A stretch of DNA of 64,000 nucleotides, from positions 434,001 through 498,000 of the forward strand of contig JAQSEB010000185.1 of the NCBI GenBank assembly GCA_030063045.1, written 5' to 3'. Below, piece after piece: positions 53,695-64,000 of this stretch. The notes below the pieces were generated by a model. That model was not told the DNA's origin and ran no database searches. It saw only the letters and a program-made list of their open reading frames with translations. Numbering within the stretch: position 1 is the stretch's first letter; each line of letters starts with the position of its first letter. This stretch comes from Pratylenchus scribneri. Its lineage: Eukaryota > Nematoda > Chromadorea > Rhabditida > Pratylenchidae. Both the position numbers and the translations under genes were made by a program.

Positions 53695-56452
53695 ATGCCA
53701 TTATTAGTAATTTCGGGAAGGCCATCTTCTGGAAAAAGTACAATTGCTGAAAGATTGGCAGCGTATTTTAAAGAACGAGGCAAAAATGTGGAATTGATCA
53801 GAGACGAAGACAATGTAAATTTTTGCCGTTCAATTTACAGTGGTTTCAAAAAGGTTTTAAAATTAATTTAAATTAAATTTTAATTATTTAAATTTAAGGA
53901 AAAGGCAATTAGAAGTGCATTGCGTTCATCCGTTCAAAGATTGCTGGACAAAAATACAATTGTCATTTGCGACTCGCTGAACCACATAAAAGGTTGTAAA
54001 AAATTGGACAATAATTTAATTTGTCGAAAAAATATCAAAAATGTTGAAAATGTTTTAAGGTTCAATGGTTTTTCCTAGACCCATAAACTTCATCCCATTA
54101 ATAAATCTCATCAAAAGGGCATCATTTGAGTATGTTTTGGCTTGGGTTTAACCAATTCTAACTTTTGGTTTTAAACCATTAAACCAAAATGGGTTTAAAC
54201 CGTTTAATACCCTTTAATTTTGACCAAACCATTAAAAATTTTATACCATTCAATGCGTTTTGACCACAGCTCTATCCAATTTTGGGGTATATTTATGGTT
54301 TGTGAATGTAGGATAAACCCGTTATAAATATTTCCCATAAAATTTAATTAATTAAAAATAAATTTCAATTTAAGGCTATCGCTTTGAACTGTTTTGCCTT
54401 GCAAAAAATTGTCAAACCCGATATGCGGTGATTTATTGCAATGCTCCATTGAATGTTTGTAAATGGTTGAATGCACAAAAGTCCGAAGAAAATTCGAGGT
54501 TACTAAAATAAATGGGTACTATTTAATTATGAAAAAAAAATTGAAAAGGATACTGAAAATGTAGAAAAAAAATAAACCGGTTTAGTCTTTAAAACTACCA
54601 AACCTCAAAATACACATTTGGATAGAACAACAGGTCAAGCGGCATTTTGAATATAATTTGGCAGTGGCGATTTCAGGGGGGTGGTGCTGGGGTGCGCGCC
54701 CCCGGTTTGGGGGAGTGGCACCCCGGGTTGCCGTGGGGGTAGAGAGAAAAAAAATAGGGTTTTTTACAAATTAGACTAAAACCCCAAAAAATTTCGCGAT
54801 TTTTTTTCCAGAAAACCTCATAATTTTTCAAAATTTTCTGTTTTTAGATCTAAAAATTTTCACTCGCGCCTATCGGCGCTAGCAAATTAAAATTTTTGAA
54901 AGAGCACCCCGGGGTGCTGTTTTTTTTCGGCTGCGCACCCCCCCCCCCCCCCCCTCCTCTGGCAAAATCCTGGAACCGCCACTGTAATTTGGTTATGGTT
55001 TGATCAACAATTAAAGGGTATTAAACGGTTTAAACCCATTTTGGTTTAATGGTTCAAAACTAAGTAGTAAGTTAAGATTGATTTTACCAAAACCAAAATA
55101 TAATCAAATGACCATTTTTTCTAAATTTATTAATTGTAATTGGGTATAAGGGGTTTATTTTTGTCTGGGAGGATAAACCACACTGAACCTTTTCGACATT
55201 TTAAATATTTTCCACCAAAATAAATTCAACAAAATTTCATTTAAAAATATTTTAGATATTCCGATGAAATTTTATGTGCACTTTCGAGGCGTTATGAACA
55301 GCCGGATCCAAAAAATAGATGGGTAAATGTGCAGCCAAAAATATTTATTTAAATTATTTTCTTCGCAGGACTCACCTTTATTCACTTTACAAATTGGTGG
55401 GCATAATAGGGAAGAGAATGGAAATGAATTATTAAAATTAAATGATGAATTGAAATTTGGAGAAGAAGCTGGCGAAATTGAGGAGAGGGAAGAAAAAATG
55501 CGACGAATTGGAATTGGAAAAATGAAGGAAATGAAGGATGAGGAGGAATATCAACCTACTGATGAATGCAAATTGCCAAACCAAATTCTATTGCCTTTAG
55601 AAGATTTGTATGCTTGTTTAGTTGAGGTTAAATTAAATTAAATTATTATTTAATTTTAATATTAAATTTGCCGAAAAAGGTATTGAAATTGCATAAAAAA
55701 GAGTACATAAAGACAAAATAATAATTATTAATGGTTTAAGGGTTTGTTCTAAACCCCCTAATATACCCAAAATTGGATAGTGCTGGTCAAAACGCATTGA
55801 ATGGTATATAATTTTTTAATGGTTTGGTCAAAATTAAAGGGTATTAAACGGTTTAAACCCAATTTTGGTTTAATGGTTCAAAACCATAAGTTTGAATTAG
55901 TTTTAAACCTATGAGCTAAAACTTAACCAAATAATGCGCATTGGGCATCGATGAGCTTTAATCAATTGAGTATTAAGGTTTAAACGTTATAAATTTTTCG
56001 GCAATTTAGAATGTTTTTTTAACAGCAAATTAATTATTTCCAAAATTAATTTTAATCAATTAAAATTTATTCATTTAATAAATTTAGGGCAAAGAATTGA
56101 CGGCGAATCTGTGCACAAAACCCAAAACTGGCGCACAAATTTCACTCCATGAATTGGATTGCAAAACCCAAGAAATTGTGAACAAATTGTTGGCGGCACA
56201 GAGGACAGCAACATTCGGACAAAAATTAATCGTTTTGGATTTGGATGGAGAAAATGATGAAAATAAGGTAAAATTTTGACAATAAAATTTAAATTATTAT
56301 TTAAATTTTAGGTGAATTTCACGAAACCACGCACTTTGCCCCAGCTGAACCGAATTCGTCAACAATTCATCGCATATATTCGAACACATCCAATCGATAA
56401 TTTGGATTCAATTGGACCATTATTTGTTAATTTTTTGAATTCCAATCCATGA
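53695..56452 (+). CDS. kti12: KTI12 homologue (Elongator-associated tRNA-binding ATPase)
   Basis: Seven exons (53695-53853, 53899-53992, 54375-54498, 55256-55322, 55369-55626, 56088-56267, 56312-56452) join in frame to 340 residues. The P-loop VISGRPSSGKSTIAERLAAY lies at residues 5-24. NTIVICDSLNHIKGYRFELF (Walker B region) and KNRWDSPLFTL match KTI12, as does the C-terminal domain with TLPQLNRIRQQFIAYIRTHP. KTI12 binds tRNA and supports Elongator in wobble-uridine modification. A Glu-rich insert (residues about 165-210: EREEKMRRIGIGKMKEMKDE) interrupts the domain junction. The first exon could be misread as having a 26-bp intron at 53815, but reading through gives the conserved YSGFKKEKAIRSAL. 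Two dispersed repeats and a nested MITE lie in its introns. AATAAA overlaps the stop codon. Confidence 0.92.
54063..54325 (-). repeat. Dispersed ~250-bp repeat (TTTGTCCTA family), copy 10, KTI12 intron
   Basis: One of the most complete copies, inverted: from AGACCCATAAACTTCATCCC through AAACCGTTTAATACCCTTTA to GGTTTGTGAATGTAGGATAA. Confidence 0.75.
54580..55195 (+). repeat. Dispersed ~250-bp repeat (TTTGTCCTA family), copy 11, split by a MITE
   Basis: The left part (about 54580-54661) has GGATAGAACAACAGGTCAAG and ATATAATTTGG. The right part (from 54985) continues with GGTTTGATCAACAATTAAAG, GGTATTAAACGGTTTAAACC and GGTTTAATGGTTCAAAAC. Between them sits the MITE at 54662-54984. Confidence 0.75.
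54662..54984. mobile_element. hAT-type MITE (323 bp) nested in a dispersed repeat
   Basis: The ends CAGTGGCGATTTCAGG and CCTGGAACCGCCACTG are imperfect inverted repeats. The flanks are TAATTTGG on both sides (54654-54661 and 54985-54992), an exact 8-bp duplication. The inside is G+C-rich with complementary GCACCCCGG and CCGGGGTGC-type blocks and an uninterrupted C-run. Non-coding. It inserted into dispersed repeat copy 11 within a KTI12 intron. Confidence 0.88.
55738..55990 (+). repeat. Dispersed ~250-bp repeat (TTTGTCCTA family), copy 12, KTI12 intron
   Basis: Starts GGGTTTGTTCTAAACCCCCT and includes GGTCAAAACGCATTGAATGG, GGTATTAAACGGTTTAAACC and GGTTTAATGGTTCAAAACCA. Confidence 0.72.
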
Positions 56453-57246
56453 ATAAATATTATTTTTGCACACATTTGCACACATTTGATGTTTGGTATC
56501 ACATTTATTTTTGCTCGTTAATTGTCAAAATATACAAATTCATTTTTATTTTTTTATTTTTCTACTATTAATAATTTTCTCAAAATTAAAATGATCAGAA
56601 AAATTTAGTAAAAAATTAAACAATAAATAATTTGATCGACAAATTATTGAGTACGTTTTAGTGTCACGTTCACGTGGGTGTAGTCTTTAGGTACGGTACG
56701 TTGAATTTTTTTTGTTTTTAAATTTCCGCCAAAAGAATTTGCAAAATGTAATAAATTTTTATCCACCAAAAGCTTCCTTTTTTGATTTGATTAAAAATTA
56801 ATCAATAATCATTGCAATTTTCGATTAATGAAATGAATGAAACAGTCAAACTTGATTAAAAAAAAGTTTGTTTTATACAGCAGAGAGAGAATGTATTTTA
56901 AATCTGTAAAATATCTAAATTTCCTCATTAAAAAACACAATTACCTGCTGCTCTGATTCACTTTTCAATTCCATCTCATCAAACTAGGAACTTCTCTATA
57001 GTTAATTTTCTGATTCTCCTATCATACTTCTTCCTGGTGCTCTGTTTATTCGATCTCTTCTGTTTCCGGCAATCAAATATTTTGATTGTTTCCAACAAGC
57101 CCACCTCTCACAAAATACTCGCATAAAATAACCGTGAAATAATCCAACAACATAAATAATCAAATCACAAACTTTTTGATTTATTAAGCTTAAATTCGAA
57201 AAACGCTTCAAAATTTCAACAAAGCTAAAACATAACAACAACAATA
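56453..57246. other. Intergenic region, KTI12 to 14-3-3
   Basis: 794 bp without coding signal. The KTI12 poly(A) hexamer AATAAA is at 56452-56457. It should contain the 14-3-3 promoter. A G/C-richer patch with GTTCACGTGGGTGTAGTC at about 56668-56685 contains CACGTG, an E-box. Confidence 0.5.
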
Positions 57247-58217
57247 ATGGCCGAGAATAAGGACAAACTCGTTCAACGTGCAAAATTTGCCGAACAGGTA
57301 AGGGTAAAAAAATTGTTACCTCATTAAAACAAATTTTTTTGTAGACTGAACGTTACGAGGACATGGCTCAAGCAATGAAGGAGGTCATCGAACTTGGCAG
57401 CGATGAGGAATTGACCCGTGAGGAACGCAATTTGCTCTCGGGTGCCTACAAGAATGTGGTTGGTTCTCGTCGTTCAGCATGGCGTACCATCTCCAACATT
57501 AAGCAAAAGATCGGAGGTGGTTCGGAAGAGAGGAAGAAGACGCAACAAGTGGTCAAAGAATACCGGGAGAAGATTGAACAGGAGCTGCGCGCAATTTGCC
57601 ATGATGTTTTGGTAAGCAAGGAAGAATAGGATAAATCAATAAATATTCTTCAGGATTTGCTGGACAAATATCTCGTCCCAAAGGCCACCACTGCCGACTC
57701 CAAAGTGTTCTACCTGAAGATGAAGGGCGACTACTATCGCTATTTGGCCGAGGTCGCCACCGGAGATGATCGGACCAGTAAGTTTTTTTGAATAACTGGA
57801 TAAATCATAATTTCCTGATTTTAGACGTCATTGAGAAGTCCCAAGAAGGCTACCAAGAGGCATTCGACATTGCCAAGGACAAAATGCAGCCGACCAATCC
57901 AATTCGTCTGGGCCTGGCACTGAACTTCTCCGTCTTCTACTTCGAGATTCTGAACTCTTCGGAGAAGGCTTGCCAATTGGCCAAACAGGTTTTTCCAGAC
58001 CTTAAGTTTTATTCATTATTTTATTCAGTCATTCGATGATGCCATCGCCGAGCTGGACACTCTGAATGAGGAGAGCTACAAGGATTCCACTCTGATCATG
58101 CAATTGCTTCGCGACAATCTCACTCTTTGGACCAACGAGGACGCGGCAGCGGATGAGCCGGAAGACGTGGATGAGGAAGAGCTGCCCGGCGAGACCAACA
58201 ATGGTGAAGGAAACTGA
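57247..58217 (+). CDS. ftt-2: 14-3-3 family phosphoserine-binding adaptor
   Basis: Five exons (57247-57297, 57345-57611, 57654-57777, 57825-57988, 58029-58217) give 264 residues. The first signature is [20 protein letters not shown] (Gly where Val is usual in LLSVAYKN). The second region is clear: [19 protein letters not shown]. The phosphopeptide-binding basic residues (Lys in LLSGAYKN, Arg in [15 protein letters not shown]) are kept. The tail is acidic ([14 protein letters not shown]) and about 20 residues longer than the shortest family members. 14-3-3 dimers bind phosphorylated clients in cytoplasm and nucleus. I cannot separate FTT-2 from PAR-5 orthology by eye. A poly(A) signal AATAAA is at 58435-58440. 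A large minisatellite begins about 280 bp downstream. Confidence 0.95.
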
Positions 58218-58434
58218 ATGAAGAAGGATGAGGAAAGGAAGAGGACGGAAGATGAAGAAAATCACTAAAATGGACCCTACGGACTTATTTAATTATATTT
58301 TTTGTTGTTGTTTTTGACCCATCACTATATAAAATCATCATCAAAATTCGCCCTCATCTAAATTTTGTTGTTTTCATCTTTGTTTTTTGGTCCAACGAAA
58401 CCAATTTTTGACCGTTAATTTTGTCTATCTCTTC

Positions 58435-58440
58435 AATAAA
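58435..58440 (+). other. Poly(A) signal of the 14-3-3 gene
   Basis: Canonical AATAAA 218 bp after the stop codon, followed by a T-rich stretch. Confidence 0.65.
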
Positions 58441-58499
58441 CTTGATGGTATAAATTTATTTTAAATGATGCTCAAATGATAAAACCTTGGGAACACAAA

Positions 58500-60250
58500 A
58501 ATTATAACATTTTCTGGAATGAAACACAAAAACATTAAAACATTTTCCGGAATGAAACACAAAAACATTAAAACATTTTCCGGAATGAAATACAAAAACA
58601 TTAAACATTTTCCGGAATGAAACACAAAAACATTTTCCGGAATAAAACAAAAACATTTTTTCTGGAATGAAGCACAAAAACATTTTCCGGAATGAAACAC
58701 AAAAACATTTTCCGGAATGAAACACAAAAACATTTTCCGGAATGAAACCTAAAAACATTTTTTTCCAGAATGAAACACAAAAACATTTTTTTCCGCAATG
58801 AAACACAAAAACATTTTCCGGAATGAAACACAAAAACATTTTTTTCCGGAATGAAACACAAAAACATTTTCCGGAATGAAACACAAAAACATTTTCCGGA
58901 ATGAAACACAAAAACATTTTCCGGAATGAAACACAAAAACATTTTCCGGAATGAAACACAAAAACATTTTCCGGAATGAAACACAAAAACATTTTCCGGA
59001 ATGAAACACAAAAACATTTTCCGGAATGAAACACAAAAACATTTTCCTAGATAAAACACAAAAAAACATTTTTTCCGGAATGAAACCTAAAAACATTTTT
59101 TTCCAGAATGAAACACAAAAACATTTTTTTCCGCAATGAAACACAAAAACATTTTCCGGAATGAAACACAAAAACATTTTTTTCCGGAATGAAACACAAA
59201 AACATTTTCCGGAATGAAACACAAAAACATTTTCCGGAATGAAACACAAAAACATTTTCCGGAATGAAACACAAAAACATTTTCCGGAATGAAACACAAA
59301 AACATTTTCCGGAATGAAAAACAAAAAACATTTTCCGGAATGAAACACAAAAACATTTTCCGGAATGAAACCCAAAAACATTTTCCGGAATGAAAAACAA
59401 AAAACATTTTCCGGAATGAAACACAAAAACATTTTCCGGAATAAAACAAAAAACATTTTCCGGAATGAAACACAAAAACATTTTCCGGAATGAAAAACAA
59501 AAAACATTTTCCGGAATGAAACACAAAAACATTTTCCGGAATGAAACCCAAAAACATTTTCCGGAATGAAAAACAAAAAACATTTTCCGGAATGAAACAC
59601 AAAAACATTTTCCGGAATGAAACACAAAAACATTTTCCGGAATGAAACACAAAAACATTTTCCGGAATGAAAAACAAAAAACATTTTCCGGAATGAAACA
59701 CAAAAACATTTTCCGGAATGAAAAACAAAAAACATTTTCCGGAATGAAACACAAAAACATTTTCCGGAATGAAACACAAAAACATTTTCCGGAATGAAAC
59801 ACAAAAACATTTTTTTCCGCAATGAAACACAAAAACATTTTCCGGAATAAACACAAAAACATTTTCCGGAATGAAACACGCAAAAATATTTTCCGGAATG
59901 AAACACAAAAACATTTTCCGGAATGAAACACAAAAACATTTTCCGGAATGAAACACAAAAACATTTTCCGGAATGAAACACAAAAACATTTTCCGGAATG
60001 AAAAACAAAAAACATTTTCCGGAATGAAACACAAAAACATTTTCCGGAATGAAACCCAAAAACATTTTCCAGAATGAAACACAAAAACATTTTCCGGAAT
60101 GAAACACAAAAACATTTTCCGGAATAAACACAAAAACATTTTCCGGAATGAAACACGCAAAAACATTAAAACATTTTCCGGAATGAAACACAAAAACATT
60201 TTTCGGAATGATTTTCCGAAATTAAACACAAAAAATTACCAAAACTTTTC
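58500..60250 (-). repeat. 25-bp minisatellite, about 65-70 copies
   Basis: Units read ATTTTCCGGAATGAAACACA followed by AAAAC on the + strand. Variants with ATTTTTTTCCGG, AAAAACAAAAAAC or AAACCC recur in the same order in blocks, a sign of segmental duplication within the array. On the minus strand no frame of the unit has a stop, so the 25-bp period (75 bp = 25 codons) gives overlapping open frames of up to 480 codons. It shares TTTCCGGAATGAAACACAA with the arrays at 15895 and 61556. Confidence 0.96.
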
Positions 60251-61555
60251 GGAATGAAAAATTTTCCGAAAAAAAATTCTAATTAAATAATCCGATAATT
60301 CTTTTATTTTCCCTTCTTCTAAAACCAGCTGATTTTGGGCATTGAAAGTCGCATTTCACGAACCGTACAAAAAATGATAAAACCTCAAAACCACGAATCA
60401 AAATTGATAAGTAATTGGTGAAAGAACTTATTATTACAAATAATAACAAAAAACCATCCAATTTTACCCCTAACTTTGCACGCCGTCATCATTCTGATGC
60501 AACGGAATGATGGCATCCATCGCCGCCGGCGAATTATTATTTGGGTTTTGAAGAGGTTCGAATAACATCATCAACACAAAAGGGGCCAAGTCACATTTTC
60601 ATTCGGGCGGAAGAAAGGTCCCCCTTCATAATAATAATTTCCCCTTTCACATTTTCGGTCCATTGTTATTATCAACGTTCCAAAATATATTTCCAATTTC
60701 TCTTCTGCACAATGCAAAAGCACATTTCCACGACAACTTTCGCCTCTTCTTCGCTGCATTGCATTTTTCGCTTCATTCGACTCTCTTTTGGGTTTTAGCC
60801 AATAAACATTTCCATCGGCTTTTCACCCCACCGACCTGCGAGGCTTTTCCCTACGTTTTATCATTGCCCTAACAAATTCGACCCTTTCCCAAAAGGTGCA
60901 GCAGATTTCGGAAACGAAGAATTTATGTGACTTTTCCACCTCAACAACCTCATCATCCGCCTAGGCTAAAGCACAAAAAGAATAAGCTAAAGTGGCCGTG
61001 GCGGGCGGTTTTAAGCCTTTCCAAAAAAACTTTTTTTGTTGGCCTTGTCATCACACTTTTTTCCAATTTGTTTATGGATTTTCTACCTTTCCACTACTTC
61101 TTGCCTTTTTGTCATAGAAAATACCGTCGATTGCCGTAAATTCCCTTAAGGGAAAAATCATGCAATTTGGCCAAGTGCTTATTTTAAATAAATTTGTTTT
61201 GCGCATCCGGCAATGTTTTTTTCCTCTTCTTCTCCTCCTTTTTATTACTCCATAAAACAATTCAACCACTTCTCAGCATCAGCTGGCCCAAAAATCGTAA
61301 CATTTCTTCCCCGCATTCCTTTCCAACAGAGACAATTTTATGTGCAAAGCCAATAAAGGGCGAGGGAGAGTCGGTGACGCGAAAAATGTTTTTTTGTGTA
61401 CATATTTTTCACGTCCAAAACGAGTATTTTTGGGGCGAATAAACACCGAAGAGATCGAAAACATGTGAATTTCATTGAAAATTATGGAAAATATATTCAA
61501 TAGAAGAATTTTAACCTATTGTTGAGAATATGTTGCACACTTGGTCATTATAAAA
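60251..61555. other. Gene-free stretch between two minisatellites
   Basis: No supportable gene. 60480-61450 is richer in C and T on the + strand. CCGTAAATTCCCTTAAGGGA near 61135 contains the palindrome TCCCTTAAGGGA. Confidence 0.45.
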
Positions 61556-62485
61556 ACACAAATCTAACGGGAATGAAAAACAATTTTTCCGGAAAACACA
61601 AATCTAACCGAAATGAAACACAATCTTTCCGGAAAACACAAATTTAACCGGAATGAAACTAATCTTTCCGGAAAACATAAATTTAACCGGAATGAACACA
61701 ATTCTTTCCGGAAAACAAAAATCTAACCTGAATTAAAAACATTTTTCCGGAAAACACAAATTTAACCGGAATGAAACATAATCTTTCCGGAAAACACAAA
61801 TTTAATCGGAATGAAAAATAATCTTTCCGGAAAACACAAATTTAATCAGATGAAATACATTCTTTCCGGAAAACACAAATCTAACCGGAATGAAAAACAT
61901 TTTTCCGGAAAACACAAATTTAACCGAAATGAAACACATACCGGAAAACACAAATCTAACCGAAATGAAACACATACCGGAAAACACAAATCTAACCGGA
62001 ATGAAAAACATTTTTCCGGAAAACACAAATTTAACCGAAATGAAACACAATTCTTTCCGGAACACAAATTTAACCGGAATGAAACACAATTCTTTCCGGA
62101 AAACACAAATTTAACCGGAATGAAACACAATTCTTTCCGGAAAACACAAATTTAACCGGAATGAAACACAATTCTTTCCGGAAAACACAAATTTAACCGG
62201 AATGAAACACAATTCTTTCCGGAAAACACAAATTTAACCGGAATGAAACACAATTCTTTCCGGAAAACACAAATTTAACCGGAATGAAACACAATTCTTT
62301 CCGGAAAACACAAATTTAACCGGAATGAAACATAATCTTTCCGGAAAACGCAAATTTAACCGGAATGAAATATAAATCTTTCCGGAAAACACAAATTTAA
62401 CCGGAATGAAACACATTCTTTCCGGAAAACACAAAACTAACCGAAATGAAACACATACCGGAAAACACAAATCTAACCGGAAACT
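61556..62485 (+). repeat. 41-bp minisatellite, about 22 copies
   Basis: Units join ACCGGAATGAAACACAATTC and TTTCCGGAAAACACAAATTT plus A. Left-hand units are more variable (AAAAACATTTTTCC, CATACC); right-hand units from about 62040 are nearly identical. Same family as the pkc-1 intron array (reverse complement). It contains the palindrome TTTTCCGGAAAA or TTTCCGGAAA. Confidence 0.94.
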
Positions 62486-63225
62486 AATATAACATTTATG
62501 CAAATTCACATATTTAATTTTTCAATAAATTATTTTACCAATTTTTTCCTCAACTTCATTTCAACGAATGACATAAGTAAGTTACAAATTTAAGATGGCA
62601 TTTTTGGGAAAATTGCCTATTGGAGTGTTGAATGTTTCTTCAAATTTTACTTCAAATCTCATTTCCTGCAATTCAGAGGGAAATGATGGATTGTTGCGAA
62701 TTTTGTCATTTAATAGCCCTAAGGGTAAAAAAATATGCAAATTTCTTTCGTTTCATACCCTCGAAAATCCTTCATAAAGGACATTTGCATTTTCTGAGTA
62801 CTCCAAAAATCCATAAAAAATTGATTTTCAACCCTCCTTCATCCTCTATATAAGCAATCCAATCCACGCCCCCGCGGGCCCAATTGTGCCATACAAAGAA
62901 ATAACCAGCCAGTGGCTGACACAATCAGCTGATGGCACACATTCGCTCCAAAAATGGAAAGCCAGCCGCAAAATGGAAGGAAGGAAGCCAGACAAGCAAA
63001 AGCAGCTTAGAATGGAAGATAGATGGATGGAAATTTAGGGCAAAGAGCGCTGCGGGACGCATTTGATGAGAGAGAGGAAATTTGTGCCATTTATTCAAGT
63101 GCCACCTACATTTCCAACGAAACGGCAACCACCCTTGAGAGGGGAATGGTCCGGCAAAATGATGTGATGAAATAAATCGGCATTTTTATGTCAATTTTTG
63201 TGGCATTTTAGAGTCAAATTTTGCT
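62486..63225. other. Gene-free stretch
   Basis: No supportable gene. The open frame at 62595-62777 (60 codons) has no domain and no splice partner. Purine-rich GGAAGGAAGCCAGACAAGCA lies near 62980. Confidence 0.4.
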
Positions 63226-63229
63226 TTGA

Positions 63230-63960
63230 AATTATCCAATTTTGGGACTTATTAAGTTTAATCCTCAGTTTATAAAAGTAAAGGTGGAACCCTCCACCTC
63301 TGATATTTTTGGAAATAATTTTTGTGGTATAAACCATAGCCAGCCTTAAAGCTTAGCTGTTAGCTGACCCTAATCTAAGCCTCTAAGCCTTACTTAGGAG
63401 TTAGGCTACAAAACTAAAGGTCCCCCTTTTATAAATTGTTGCTTAAATTTGATATTTCCCTCCAAAGTACACTGCGCATAACTACCCCTTCCCCCATAAA
63501 ATTCATCATTTTTTGGTTTACGGCATTTAGCCAGATTTTGCGACATTTTTAGCCAAATTTTGCTTTGATATTTTAGTAGGGCAAATCATTCAATGGCACA
63601 TAAATGGCAAATTTGGATAGAAATTACCATCAAAAAGTGCCCTCTAATTCGGGTACCATTTCCTTCCAAAGTACGCCCCGCGCATAATTCGTCAATCCTC
63701 ATAAACTGCATTATTTCTAGCCAAATTTTACGGCATTTTTAAGCAAATTTTTCTTTCAGATTTTAAGTAAATCATTCAATGGCGCATAAATCCCAGCAAA
63801 TCAACAATGGCATATAAATGTTCGGAAAAAACATTGCCATCATAAAAGTGAAAGTGCCCTTCCCACTAATTCAAATTCGAATGTGCCATTTTTTGCACTC
63901 CAAAGTACACCGCGCATATCCACCCCACCGTCACCCACACAAAAATAATTTCCGCACCCC
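63230..63960. repeat. Diverged ~200-235 bp tandem repeat reaching the window end
   Basis: The motif CCAAAGTAC followed by a GCGCATA block occurs at about 63464, 63666 and 63902 (CCAAAGTACACTGCGCATAA, CCAAAGTACGCCCCGCGCAT, CCAAAGTACACCGCGCATAT). Between them TTACGGCATTT/TTTTAGCCAAATTTT and AAATCATTCAATGGCRCATAAA also repeat. At least three diverged copies; the last is cut by the window. Confidence 0.7.
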
Positions 63961-64000
63961 CAATTTTTGCATTCATTGTGCTTCTGCACATTATTACCCG

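Noticed and set aside
53815..53840. 26-bp intron in KTI12 exon 1
   Set aside because: GT and AG are present but the read-through residues (YSGFKK) are conserved in KTI12, and 26 bp is too short.
58456..60229. Open frames of 152-480 codons with a periodic Cys/Phe-rich sequence on the minus strand
   Set aside because: They arise from a stop-free 25-bp minisatellite unit; all three frames are open with the same 25-residue period, which no real gene would show.
61802..62509. Frames of 75-115 codons on both strands
   Set aside because: Repeat-derived, from the 41-bp minisatellite.

Overview
This is eukaryotic DNA, AT-rich with short spliced exons, and it looks like a nematode genome. The protein matches (a novel-type PKC closely resembling C. 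elegans PKC-1, 14-3-3, PHF-10, ataxin-3, KTI12, NCBP3, CLASRP), short AT-rich introns, closely spaced same-strand genes, one GC-AG intron and abundant intronic minisatellites fit a clade IV/tylenchid worm, possibly a cyst nematode. The species is an inference; nothing in the window proves it. All gene models were built by eye, matching exon phases across GT-AG (once GC-AG) junctions.

Left block (1-8766, + strand): the 3' part of a PHF10-type double-PHD BAF subunit, a small unrecognised gene, and, 264 bp downstream, a short PPP1R21 (FERRY subunit Fy-2) homologue. Block 2 (9806-17826, - strand): one 16-exon novel PKC (pkc-1) whose introns carry three minisatellites, two copies of a dispersed repeat and a TA-flanked MITE. 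17827-23752 is about 6 kb with no supportable gene, holding a large minisatellite.

Block 3 (23753-30095, - strand): a divergent eIF4E-like gene, a 1.2-kb hAT element with a perfect 8-bp target duplication, and an unrecognised Arg/Ser-rich gene. Block 4 (30804-43130, - strand): five tightly packed genes in one orientation, ubiquitin-eS30, ataxin-3, a possible Mediator MED28 subunit, CLASRP and mitochondrial uS11m, with 148-352 bp between coding regions. This is an operon-like layout joining ribosome, ubiquitin, transcription and splicing genes.

Block 5 (43958-58217, + strand): NCBP3 (cap-binding/mRNA export) with two introns over 2.5 kb, KTI12 (Elongator partner) and a 14-3-3 gene. 58218-64000 is gene-free and is dominated by two related minisatellites plus a diverged ~200-bp tandem repeat that runs to the window end.

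The most unusual non-genic content is modular minisatellites: families that share one half of the repeat unit and swap the other half, recurring in several introns and intergenic stretches. There are also three small hAT MITEs with perfect 8-bp target duplications, one nested inside an older dispersed repeat.
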